Made by a program: the position numbers and the translations under genes. The notes beneath the pieces are model-generated. The model saw only the letters and a program-made list of their open reading frames with translations. It made no database searches and was not told the origin of the DNA. Positions 13,980 through 24,658 of a stretch of DNA of 64,000 nucleotides are shown piece by piece. Every line of letters begins with the position of its first letter. The stretch's first letter is position 1. The stretch is from positions 24,279,119 to 24,343,118 of the forward strand of contig CM019216.1 in NCBI GenBank assembly GCA_009741485.1, read 5' to 3'. The DNA comes from Malurus cyaneus samueli (lineage: Eukaryota > Chordata > Aves > Passeriformes > Maluridae).

Positions 13980-14241
13980 GGAGGAAAAAATGAGACAAAT
14001 AAGACATGAGATGGAAAAGAAGGGGAAAGTTGAAAAGGGAAAGTGAAGGAAGAGAAGCAGAAAAGATAAATAGAAAAGAAAAAGAAAAAATACAAAAATA
14101 AAAAGAATAAAGACGAAAAGAAAAGGAAAAAGAGATGAAAAAGAAAAGGAAAAAGAGATGAAAAAGAAAAAGAAAGTGAAAGAAAAAAGAAAGGAAAAGA
14201 AAAAAGAATAGGAAAAGAAAAAGGAAAAGAAGAAAAAACAA
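13980..14241 (+). repeat. Long purine-only tract, (GAAAA)n-like, about 260 bp
   Basis: The plus strand is almost entirely A and G for about 260 bases, with only scattered T or C interruptions, so the minus strand is a polypyrimidine tract. Within it a 23-bp unit (key core GGAAAAAGAGATG) is repeated at about 14115-14137 and 14138-14160. The reverse strand gives an apparent 95-codon Phe/Leu/Ser frame (13975-14262) and an overlapping 77-codon frame; both are artefacts of composition. Polypurine tracts of this length can form triplex DNA. Confidence 0.9.
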
Positions 14242-16836
14242 ATTCATCTGCTGATTCGACATACTTAACAGAACAAAAGTGTATGTTCTAAAATACTTTG
14301 TTATCTGGATAGAATTTTATTACCCATTGGGCAAGAAAAGTCTTCAATCATGAAATTTGAAAAACAGTTTACCATTTCAAGCCCCCTCAAAGGAAAATTT
14401 ATCTGATCTGATGAAACAAATCAGGACCACCGTGGTGATTTAATGGAACAATCAGCAATGTGTCAAATCTGATTGATGTGTCCCTTCAGAAACCTGGCAG
14501 GTGATTCGATCCTCACCAGCACAGAAAAATCTTCCTCACAAGACCCTCTTGCTAACACAAGCTGCAGAAAGATTTTTCCAGTCAACTGCTTCTTATTTTG
14601 CCCTTGAATTGAGGTGAATCTTTTTTTTGGTCTGATTCTTTTGCTTTGAGTTGATCTGAATAGCGTTGTCTTGACCTAAAGATGTTATCACAGAACATGG
14701 CTTATACCTTTCAAAACGTCAAACACCTTATCAAGTGATTAAAGTTGTTTCTTTGATAAAGCTAAAATAAGAAAGTAATTTGCATAATTTGCATAGAACT
14801 CCAGTTCTAATAGTTATAAATGCATATTAAACCCAGTGTAATTCACACTAAGAGTCCAGAATATTTACTTTTTTCTGGATTTTAAGTGAGTTACTGCAGA
14901 ATGACTACAGAGAAAGGCAGAGGGTCAACAACAGACATAAAACAACTCGGGTCTCACTTTATTTCAAAGCAGTTAAAAATAAATTTATGTTAAGTGATTA
15001 TTTTGTTTGATAAAGTACGCATATTTGAAAGCTTTTTTTTAAAAAAAAATCATTAAAAATATGGTTTTACCTCATGTCAGTGGAAAGCTACATTGAGTTG
15101 CCTTGCTGCTTCCAAATCTGTTTACTTAAAAGATCTCTGTGCCCTGCTTTAGAGCCCATTTGTGGCCTTACACACAGAAATCCATTTTTTAAATAAGACT
15201 GTGCAGTAATTTGACATTCCAGGCTGTACACAGAGTCCTGTGTGCATTAACAGATGCCATAATTGTAAAGGCCAGAGACACTGAAGGCATTATAAATAAT
15301 TTACTGTATCAATTAATACTCAACATTATATAATTAGGAAGTTAGCATGCCCTGTTTATGTAAAGTTGGGTGCATCATTAAAACAATATAAACAAGCAGA
15401 ACATGAACAAACTGTCCACAGAACAAAGGAGCTGGCTGTTTCTCCTCCCTGCCAGGGCAACTTGGTGAAGCTTTGCTGAGATGAAGATATGCACACAGAG
15501 GGAAATTTCAGGAGTGCAGAGGCAAAGTGGTGGTGGCAGCAGCAATCTCTCTGCCAGTGCTGCTCCCCAAACCTGGTGCTGTGGAGCAGAGGACAGGCAG
15601 CACATTGCCAGCACTGCTGTTCAGCCATCCTCTCCTGTGGCTCTCCAGCACCATGGTTTAGCATCCTGCCAGGACATTTTGGGAACAATCTGAAAAAAGA
15701 AAAAAAAAACAAACCAGCAGTTCAGAATCCAGTGGATTCTAAGGAGATATCTTTTTCTCCTTGGTCATTGTGTGTGCTCTGTGTGCATCCAGCTGCTGAT
15801 GGTGCAATGTTTTCAGGGGCAGCCAACAGCCAGGACCATCAGCTAAGAGTGCACATGAGCCAGAGTGGCATCAGTGAGGGATATGAGTGGGTAGGTAGAT
15901 TTGCAACAGAAATTAAAAAGTGGATCAGTTTAATACACAAGTTCTATTTATATAAATTTCATGTCCACAGAAGATCTGCAAGTAATTTCCATTAAACAAG
16001 CATGAGCTCAATGGGAGAACTAAGAAGAGAAAGCAGAACGTAATTTCTTCTATAAAAGCTTGGGTCTACATGATGATGTTTATTTTTCTCTATGAAGTAT
16101 AAAAAAAGTCTGTTTAAGCACTGAGCAGCTGAATAAGGTAATTATTTGCAATGCATTAGCAGTAATATGAAATTTCATATAAAGTATATGTGTTCTGAAT
16201 CAAGAGTGTGTAAGGTCATTTCTTTTTAATGATGTCAGCTCATAATTAAAATCGACACAAGGGGGTTATTTTTGGAGGATGGGAGCTAGCCTTTAAATGC
16301 ACCTGTTACAAATCTTGTATCCAATCCCAGTCTGACTGCTTTATTAAAATGTATTTGGTGTGCTACCCTGACAGAAATCAATTTTAACACCTTTTTGCAA
16401 GCAATTTTCTTTCTGTTAGAGTAATTTTCCTTTGTAATTATAAAATCATCAGTGAAACAAGATACAATTGGAGCTTGAAGAGTATAGTTTATTTTTTTAA
16501 TTACATTTAATGAATAATTGAAAATTATATTCATCTAATGAAAATAAATTTGAATTTATGATTGTTTCATTTTAATTTTTATTAAATTCATTTATTAGAT
16601 GTTCATTGCAAGAATACCTATGCATGTTCTACAGCCTGAACTTGTCTTTAAATAGCTTAAATAAGATCAAACTGGTCTGATGACTTATTCCTGTTGTCTC
16701 CCAGATTATATGTGCATTAATGTGGTCAGTTAGATGCCTACAATGTAATTTAGCTTTTTTATATTGAAGACGCAATTCCTAGTGATGTAGGGAGGGCAAT
16801 ACTTTGTCCATGGAAATGCTCAGCATAATTATCCAG
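14242..16836. other. Single-copy DNA with octamer pair; no gene recognised
   Basis: No gene is supported. Overlapping frames on both strands at 15356-15995 (118 codons minus, 168 codons plus) fall in a locally GC-richer patch. Their translations are rich in Cys, Trp, Ser and Gln and share no family features, so I read them as chance. The region 14770-14860 contains paired octamer motifs, listed separately. Confidence 0.45.
14778..14794. promoter_or_regulatory. Two direct ATTTGCAT octamers
   Basis: Two exact ATTTGCAT octamers lie 9 bp apart start to start (14778-14785 and 14787-14794), with one A between them. This is the consensus for POU-domain (Oct) factors. A TGCATATTAA string follows at about 14819. 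The motifs are directly visible; enhancer activity is inference. Confidence 0.35.
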
Positions 16837-17037
16837 GAAGGCCTTTGCGAAGAAATGCTGCTTTCATGTCCTTTGAGCAGGAAGATAAGGATGACCCCTG
16901 TCCCTCATTAGAGTCTGTAGAGCCCGAGGGTGTTCCCACCTTCTCAGCTCCATTCAAGTTCCATGGCACAGCCCCACTCCAAGAGCCTGTTACAGGCACA
17001 CACACGGCCTTTGCTGGCTCTGAGGACAGGGGATCAG
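16837..17037 (+). other. Candidate internal exon, 201 nt
   Basis: This patch is clearly GC-richer than its surroundings and is open in one frame. It is bounded on the left by an AG acceptor (16835-16836, 'atccag') and on the right by a strong donor (CAG|GTATGT at 17035-17043). The exon would be 201 nt, phase 1-1, so it would be frame-neutral. Read in frame it gives about 67 residues rich in Glu, Asp, Pro and Ser, with no recognised motif. Against it, the acceptor lacks a good pyrimidine tract and no neighbouring exon is visible. It could be part of an unannotated gene or lncRNA, or chance. Confidence 0.2.
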
Positions 17038-17301
17038 GTATGTTCTATTAGCCCTGAAGGTCAAAGGCAGATTTAGCTTTTGAAGGTATTGAAAATTGTT
17101 CTTTGGTGATGAATAGATGATGCTTTAAGAGATTCATTTGACATAGTTATATCTGTCCTCAAGTTGAGTGCTTAGTCCAAATTTTCAGGCATTTTTTTTA
17201 AAGTTTGACTGCTCTATCTACCTTACAAAAAATGTCTGCAGATTTTCCTTTTTATATACTGACTGAAAGAAAAGTTGAAATGAATGGTTAGATTATATGG
17301 C

Positions 17302-17858
17302 TGTTATGGTTTAACCCCAGCTAGCAACTGATTGCTCACTCTCCTGCCCTCTGTGAGATGGGGAAAGAGAATTGGAAGGGTAAAAAAAGAGAAAACTCAT
17401 GAGTTTAGATAAAAACAGTATAATAATTGAAACGAAATAATTTAAGAAAACAATATTAAGTAATGAAAAGGAAAATAAAAAAGACAGAAACAAAATCCAA
17501 GAGAGACAAATGGTGCAATTAAGACCGTTGTTCACTGCCAGCCAACCAATGCAAAGCCAGTTCCCAGGCAGCAGCTCCTCTCCAACTTTTCCTCTAGTTT
17601 TATTGCCGTATGGTTTGGGATATCCCTTTGGTGAGTTGGATCAGCTGTCCTGACTTTGTCCCCTCCCAAGTCTTTGCGCACTCCCAGCCTCCTCAGTAGT
17701 GGGGTGGGATGAGGAATAGAAAAGGTCTTGACCCTGTGTGTGCACTGCTCAGTAATAACTAAAACATCCCTGCATTATCCACACAGTTTCCAGCACAAAT
17801 CCAAAACACAGCCTCATACCCGCCAGTAAGAAGAAAATGCTCCAGCCAAACCAGTGTA
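17302..17858 (-). mobile_element. Solo LTR of an avian endogenous retrovirus (minus)
   Basis: The segment starts with TGTTATGGTTTAACCCC, the reverse complement of the end of a very common avian ERV LTR. It finishes with 'ccagccaaaccagtgta', the reverse complement of that LTR's start (the terminal CA has become TA). Inside, 17611-17650 carries 'gggatatccctttgg' followed by 'gatcagctgtcc', the reverse complement of a core shared with the LTRs at 26471 and 30030 in this window. The A-rich middle (17380-17510) corresponds to the U3/R junction side of the family. No target-site duplication is evident and no internal retroviral genes flank it, so it is an old solo LTR. A 74-codon minus frame inside is spurious. 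Confidence 0.75.
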
Positions 17859-20800
17859 TTGATTGATGTTAGATGGGCTTAATTATAAGGAGCAAATTCA
17901 AATTCACTGAGAAGGCACCTGAAATTTCCAAAATAATTGTCAGTTCAGGTGCTGTCAGGTTTCCTGTGTGCAGCTTCAGGCATCCTGTGGGCTGCAGAAA
18001 ACTGCTCTGTGTGCACGGTGTTTGCCAGTTGGCTGCCTCTGCTCGTGGGCACAGCCTTATGATATTTGGAAGTGCCATTCAGGGTGTTGAACCAAGTCCA
18101 ACATCTTCCAAAAAACAAAAACTCCTCTCAGCTGTAATAACACAAAGACTTATTTCAGGAATTTTTTGGCTACTAAACTGATGTAGAAATATACTTACCT
18201 CCAAGCTGACTACTCTGGCAAGGCAAATAGTCACTCTAGACTATAAAAAAACTTCCAATGCCAATCCAAAACAGATTATAAAATTATTCTGATGCAGATT
18301 AAGGAAACACACAATATGATTTATGAGTAGTTTTAGGTTTATATGCTTCAAGATGCTGAATGTTCATCCCTGATCCTACAAAAACCAGCTTTAAACTTGA
18401 GAAAGTCAAGGCTATATCCCTAATTTATTTTTCTTTTAGGGAAAGTAGGGTTCAGTTTTTATTCAAGCTCTGTTGATAATGAAAACTGGATATTCCATCG
18501 TGAAATTAACAACCTTACTACGTGTGGCTTGAAACTCATTAAACACCCTTTTTGTTTTATCACTGCACATCAAAGTAATATCCTTGCCTTGGAAATCTGT
18601 CTCTCCGAGTGAAAAAAAAATTGATTAGGAAAAGAGATTTATTTACAACTTTACTAACTAATTTTCTATGGAATTTGCAGCAAGACAGTAGAATAAAACC
18701 TTTGTGGTGAAACAGTCTGCATTCTCCTAGTTCTCTTTTGTTAAAATTATAATCATTATTAATGATTATGGGATATGAAATTATTTCAATTCATAAATCT
18801 GTGCGTATGTACTAGCTTATATACTGTATTTTATATACAATTTGAACAGATTTTTTTAAAAACTGCTAGAAAATAAGGTTGGCATAATATTTAAACAAAA
18901 GTCTTGGAGAAGGGATAGCTTTTTGTTTCTTAAATTAATTTAGTAATTGTTTTAATAGTAAGGACACCTTACCTAAAACCAAAATGTTCAAACTTTTAAT
19001 AAGACATCCCCATTGAACAATTTAAGTGTGCCTTGCTATTCCTAACACCTCTGTGAGATTTACTTAAGGTGTGTGAGATGATCTACTACCCTCAACTGAT
19101 AGGAATACATAAAATGAGGCAATAGCTGACACGGTGGCTGTTCATATTCGTGTCCATATGATCAGCTCACACACACAAAAATAGTTTCTCAGTTTACCAG
19201 TTAGACATAATTAGCAATCACAGCAGGGTAGTAAAATAAACACAAACCCCCTTCAATTTATGCTACCTAAACAATGTAATTTTTCAAGTTTCTGTCAAGA
19301 AGTGGCTTCAGAGATCAGTATATCATCTCATTTAAGTAGATACAAGGAGACACTTCTTTCAAGGTTATCATATCCCATATGCCTTGCTCTATAGGTTTGC
19401 CAAAAGTCACTTAATGCCGTATGTCCTGAGCCATTTGTTTTTCAAATATTCCTTCAGCCATTGCAGGCGCTATCTGATGAAAATAATCAGAAAATCTAAT
19501 ATCTGTACTTTTCTACAATTTTCTGTGTAAAGCAAGTATCATGAGAGACCTGTACATGTTAGACCTTAATATCGAATCCTCACAAGACAATTTTCAGGGT
19601 AATGGTTTCACCTCCTGTAACACTCGGAAAGGGGGTAGGTTTGTGTGCACAGGTAGGTGAATACCAACCCAAATAAGTGACTCCATCTTTCCCTAAAAAA
19701 ATTACAAGAACTTCTGAAAGCTGAGAAAACCCCTTGAACAGCCTTTAAGAAATTGTGTTTAATCACAAAATGCTTATCAGTGTAGTGAATTGCTGGGACA
19801 AGCAGAAGACAGGGAACATCCTTGGTCTGTAATTCCTTCTTTCTTTCCTACAGCTGTTAGACAGCTGTCTTCTCAAGCAGGTTCTTGAAAATTCAGAAGA
19901 AAGGGCCACTGTGTCACTTCATAAGATTCATTAATATATTATTAAATATTTTTTAAATTGCAAAACTTTGCCTTAAAAGATAAAATGTTTGATTATATTT
20001 TGTTACAAGGAGTTTTGAAAATTATTTGTGACTAATTTAACATTTTCTAAACTTCCATAATTTTACTTTATACCTGTCTTTTAGCCTAAATATTTCTTAA
20101 AATAGCATTCAAGGAAAATCTTGCTCTCAAATCTTCGAAAAGATGTATACCAGAAGAGAGATACAACTATTGCTGTTGCCAGAGATCCAATCATCAGGGC
20201 ATGACAGATCTCTAAATGTCTTTTTCTTTGGTTTAAGTAGATCTTTTATAGTCTTTGAATGAGAAGAAAAGAGTTGAGATATTGCTCACCTCCTTTGCAG
20301 GGCGCTGTTTGAATTAATTAGCTCAGATTTAACTCTTTGAAGATGAAGAACTCTATTTAGGTTACTTAGAATTACTTTCATGTAGGAAAATAAGTTAAAT
20401 GTTTACTAAATGGCAGTGCTGGAGTAGCAAAGCTGTTTGGCTTGGAGTTACAAAGTCACTCTTTCCTTCCCATTTGAGGCCTCACAGCATCCACAGTATC
20501 GTCTCTCCACAGTGTGAAAGTGGCAGGTGTTTGTGGCCATCACTGCTCTGGAAAGGCTGAGACACCTGGCAAAAATTCATCAAGTCAGATACTGATTACA
20601 TTTAATTAGCAATTAGAGTGTTAGGAGAAACTGTGACTAAAGCTCTGATATCATTTTAATGCATTCCTGTGGGCTTTTGTCCTTGGCTTTCTGTGCAACC
20701 AGGTGTATGGGCACCTTCTCTTGTACTACACACAGAGAGCTGCAGCAAAAATGTGACTGTTTTCAGACTATTATTCCTTTCCAGCTTAAGCTGAACACCT

Positions 20801-23033
20801 GATATTTACTGAATTACACCTCTGAGAAAATACTGTGATGAGAGTTGGAGACTGCTCTTAGCCTCTGTAATGAATGGGTGGGCAGCACATGCTGTTCCAG
20901 TCCCAGAAATGCAGCTTCCAGTGTCAAAGAATTGCATTTTTTCTTTTTTTATTAGGACAGAATGCAGTTCCATATTAAAAAAAAAATATTCAAATGCCCT
21001 TAAGTATGGAAGGCACCATAGACACAGTCATAGTAGAAGAATTTGTTTAACTAGATCTTGGATTTCTATTTAATTGGGATTTTGAATTCCCTGACTGCAT
21101 TGACTAGATTTTCACTGATTATAACAGGAATCAAAATATCTAGTGTAATTGTAGACATTTGCAAATAAATGTGTAAATCCCAAACAACCTCTTTTCATAA
21201 GGGCACAAAATCAATACTCTAAATTGAGGTGTTTTGAGGTGTTCAAGAGGCAGCCTTGAAGATCCTTGAGATGATGTTTCAGAAGGGTTACATGACAGTA
21301 TAAAGACAATTGAAAAAATAAAAAAAGTTTAAGGCTCCAAATAATGAAGCTCTAAGCAGCACTGAGATAACATGGTGTAAAGAACACATGGTTGATTTTA
21401 TTAGAAATAGAACCAGTGAAAGACTAAAAGGGAAAACCACAGTGATTTCATCCTGAATAAATTTGAACCCATTCTGTATAAGTCCTAATATGGAAATACA
21501 TTATTTCTTGTGAGTGTCTAAATAAAGACAGTAGTTCTTGTAATGTTGTGTTTTATTTTGGCTTTTGTCCAGTGGCCTTCAAGTGACAAAAATAAGCAGT
21601 TAAAACCTGCAGCTTTCTCCTAGGAAGACTGACTCTGACAATGATGAATGAAATATGCTACCCTGACAGGGTTTTCTGTAACAATCATGGAAAGCAACAA
21701 GCCTGAGCTCTTTGGGTCTTGAAACCACTAAAGAGAGGGGAGAAAAAAAAAGATTGAAATTCAAAAATCAATATTTTCAATACTACATGTCTAGTTGTAC
21801 AAAATCATCCTAAGTCATGAAATCAGAGCTGCCAAACTTCAGGAAAATCTGCTCTGCCTTGTAACATGTCATGTTCTGTATAAAGAAGAAATAAATGGGC
21901 CTGTAAAAGGACAAATCAACAACTTTTAGAAGAGAGGTCTGAAGTCATCATGAAAACTCCTTCACAAACCTTGGAAATCCTGGATAAGTTCCTACAGTTG
22001 TTCAAGGCTCAAAATAATTTGTTTAATTGAAAGTAGCAGGATCTGCACAGCACAGGATGCTTTGGATACCCACATGCCAGAAGGCTGCTGATTAACAGAC
22101 TATTTCTGCAGCAGCAAAATCATCAGTGTCCCAGCCACAAGCAGGTGATTAGCTGTGTTTTAAATATGCTAATATGGTTCCTGGCATCTTTCTGACCAGC
22201 ATGACTGTCTCAAGAAACTGATAGACATACTCAAGTTGTGGTAATCAGTACAGCGATTTCTAGACTGTCAGCTTTCTAAGTTTTGGTGTTTTTCTTTGTT
22301 GCTGCTGCTGGGGTTTTTTTCTGCTTGATATTTTTCTGCTTGTTTTCTTCCTGGAATCTGTGCAAAAGGACAATTATATAAAAATATAAATCAGTAGTCT
22401 GACGTTAATTTTTCAAGAAAATTTTGTATTGTCATTATTTTCAAACATTTTTTGCCATTCACAACAAGGAATTTTTAAAAAAGATTGAGTAAAAATGTCT
22501 AACTAGACATATAATTTAAAATAGAAGATTACAAGATGAGGATAGTTATGTTTTTAAAAGACAAACATAATATAAAGAATAGAAAAGAATTCTGATGCTA
22601 CAGTGAGAATTGTCAAAGGGTTAAAAAAAACATATAAAATAAGTTTTCTGGCTGAAATAAAATTAAATATACTCTTCATGGGCTCCAAAGAAACAATCCT
22701 TTGAGAATCCGCAAATAGATCAGACAAGAAATTGTTTCTATTTCATAAAGCTAAAAAAGAAACCCTGAACACCTGCAGAAATTAAATATGGATCCCTGCT
22801 GCTTTATCGCATTAGTAAAGATGTGATGAAGGAAATGCAGCTCTCCTGGAATTGTTTCCCACTGAACAGAAGCTCTTATCATTGAAATCACCTTAGACAC
22901 AACAGTACACAAAAAATGTTTATAACATGTCTCTAGACCTAACCCTGAAGGCAGAAAGAAGCATGAATTTCTTCCTGCTGGTGAAGAAAGGAGTACAGGG
23001 AGAGTGGAACGATGCTGTTCGGCTGTCACCAAG
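17859..23033. other. Single-copy AT-rich DNA, no gene recognised
   Basis: Five kilobases with no supported gene or recognised repeat family. Open frames reach about 100 codons (17873-18181 plus, which begins at the LTR edge; 22751-23032 minus) but have no family features, splice context or codon bias that I can see. A stretch with several TAAT motifs around 18740-18960 is simply AT-rich. Confidence 0.5.
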
Positions 23034-23356
23034 TGTCATGGTTTGGAATGCTGGCCAAAAGCCAGGCACCCACAACACCTGCTCATTCGCTCTCCCCCAC
23101 CACCACATTGGGTAGAGAAGAGCGAAGGGAAAAAAAAAAACTAACAAAAGGATTCATGAGTTGAGATAAGGAAGAGGGAGGAAACACTTAATGGACAAAA
23201 CAGGCACAACTTAAATTATGAAGTGAATTTATTACTAACAAAGTCAGAGGAGGGAGAATGAGAAATAAATACAAACCTCATAGACACCAATCTTCTCCCC
23301 ATCCTCCCCCCTTCCCACCGACAGTACAAAGCAGGGGGGTTGACACGGTGTGGGTG

Positions 23357-23426
23357 GGTCAGTTCAAGTGTGGTCGGTCAGTTCAGTGGGGGTTGGTCAG
23401 TTCAGGTGTGGGGTTGGTCAGTTCAC
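23357..23426 (+). repeat. GGTCAGTTCA short tandem repeat, 4 copies
   Basis: Four copies of GGTCAGTTCA separated by 5-11 G/T-rich bases inside the LTR. It is a degenerate short minisatellite of about 20-bp period, independent of the larger array downstream. Confidence 0.85.
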
Positions 23427-23779
23427 GGATTGATCTTGGCTGCTGAGGAGAAGAGTCCTTCCCCTGCGTTGCCGTGGGGTTCCCTTCCACGGGAGACAGT
23501 TCTCGGTGAACCTCTCCGGCGTGGGCTCACATCTCACGAGCAGCACTCACACAACTCTGCTGCTGCGTGAGTCCCCCATGGGCAGACAGTCGTGCCAAAC
23601 TGCTGCACCGTGGGTCCCTCGTCCCTGGTGCAGGCCAAGGCCAGGCTGTTCCATCTCGGAGCAAGGCCTCTCTCTCATGGCTCTCCTGCTGACACAGCCC
23701 CTTTCCGGCGTCCGCCAGCTCCGGCGTGGAGACCTCCCTCCTTCACGGGCTGCGGGATCTCTGCACCCTCTGTGGACCC

Positions 23780-24330
23780 CATGGGCTGCAGGGGGACAGC
23801 CTGCTCCACCATGGTCACCATGGGCTGCAGGGACAGCCGTCCAATGTCACCATGGGGGACAGCCTGCTCCACCATGGTCACCTGGGCTGCAGGGGACAGC
23901 CTGGTCCACCATGTCACGTGGCTGCAGGGGACTGCCCACATGGGTCACTGCTGCAGGGACAGCCTGTTCCACCATGATCACTGTGGGCTGCAGGGGGACA
24001 GCCTCCTCCACCATGTCACCTGGGCTAGGGGACGATGTCACCATGGCACCTGCAGGGGGGACAGCCTGCCTCACCATGATCACCATGGGCTGCAGGGGAC
24101 AGCCTGCTCCACCATGGTCACCATGGGCTGCAGGGGACAGCCTGCTCCACCATGGTCACCATGGGCTCAGGGGGACACGCCTGCTCCACCATGGTTCACC
24201 ATGGGCTGCAGGGGACAGCCTGCTTCCACCTGGTCACCATGGGCGCATCGATAGGGGACAGCCTGCTCCACCATGGTCACCATGGGCTGCAGGGGAACAG
24301 CCTGTCCACCCACGCTCATCACCACAGCCT
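23780..24330 (+). repeat. Minisatellite, ~38-bp unit, about 15 copies
   Basis: Units read CATGGGCTGCAGGGG-ACAGCCTGCTCCACCATGGTCAC with variation. Copies between about 24080 and 24165 are nearly identical, while those around 23830-24060 carry deletions and substitutions. The unit contains PstI-like CTGCAG, the palindrome CCATGG and a G4-5 run. Unit lengths vary around 38 bases, so all three plus frames and parts of the minus strand stay open for long stretches; the resulting Gly/Pro/His-rich 'proteins' are artefacts. A single copy of this block belongs to the parent LTR; the array is a local expansion of it. Confidence 0.92.
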
Positions 24331-24658
24331 GAAAGGAATCTCAGCTCCGGCGCCTGGAAGCAGTCCTCCCCCTCCTGCACTGACCTTGGTGTCTGCATTC
24401 CCTCACATATTTCTCAGCCTCCTCCACCGGCAAAACTACTGTGTGCTCCCTTTGTTTTGATTTCTTCTTAAATATGTTTACACAGAGGCGTAACACCATC
24501 TCCAGTTGGCCCAGGTTTGGTCAGTGGCATGTCCATCATCCTCAGAGCCAACAGCAATTGGCTCTGCTGGACATGGTGGAAGCCTTCAGAAGCTTCTCAC
24601 AGGCGCCATCTTTTTGGCCCCCCCACTTCCAAAAACTGGGCCAAGCAAAACCGACACA

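Larger units (their letters stand above)
23034..24658 (-). mobile_element. Solo LTR with expanded internal minisatellite, 5-bp TSD (minus)
   Basis: The element starts TGTCATGGTTTGG and ends ACCGACACA, fitting the TG...CA rule. It is flanked by a perfect 5-bp duplication, CCAAG at 23029-23033 and 24659-24663. Inside, in reverse orientation, are hallmarks of an avian LTR family: 'catgagttgagataagg' at about 23154, 'gagaatgagaaataaa' near 23250, the GC-rich block 'catgggctgcagggg', 'ctccggcgcctgga' at about 24345, 'ttcttaaatatgtt' at about 24464, and 'attggctctg' at about 24556. At 1625 bp it is longer than a typical LTR because of tandem repeats at 23357-23426 and 23780-24330. No gag, pol or env flanks it, so it is a solo LTR. 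Frames of 321 and 220 codons (23506-24471, 23592-24254) run through the minisatellite and are not genes. Confidence 0.85.

Noticed and set aside
13862..14262. Minus-strand Phe/Leu/Ser-rich membrane-like proteins
   Set aside because: They are the translation of a simple polypyrimidine tract.
15356..15995. Overlapping 118- and 168-codon frames as a gene pair
   Set aside because: Opposite-strand overlap, odd Cys/Trp/His composition from a GC-richer patch, no motif and no splice or promoter context.
23506..24471. 321-codon open frame as a real proline/glycine/histidine-rich protein gene
   Set aside because: It runs through LTR sequence and a ~38-bp minisatellite; overlapping frames on the same and opposite strands are open for the same reason, and the repeat units do not keep a constant frame.
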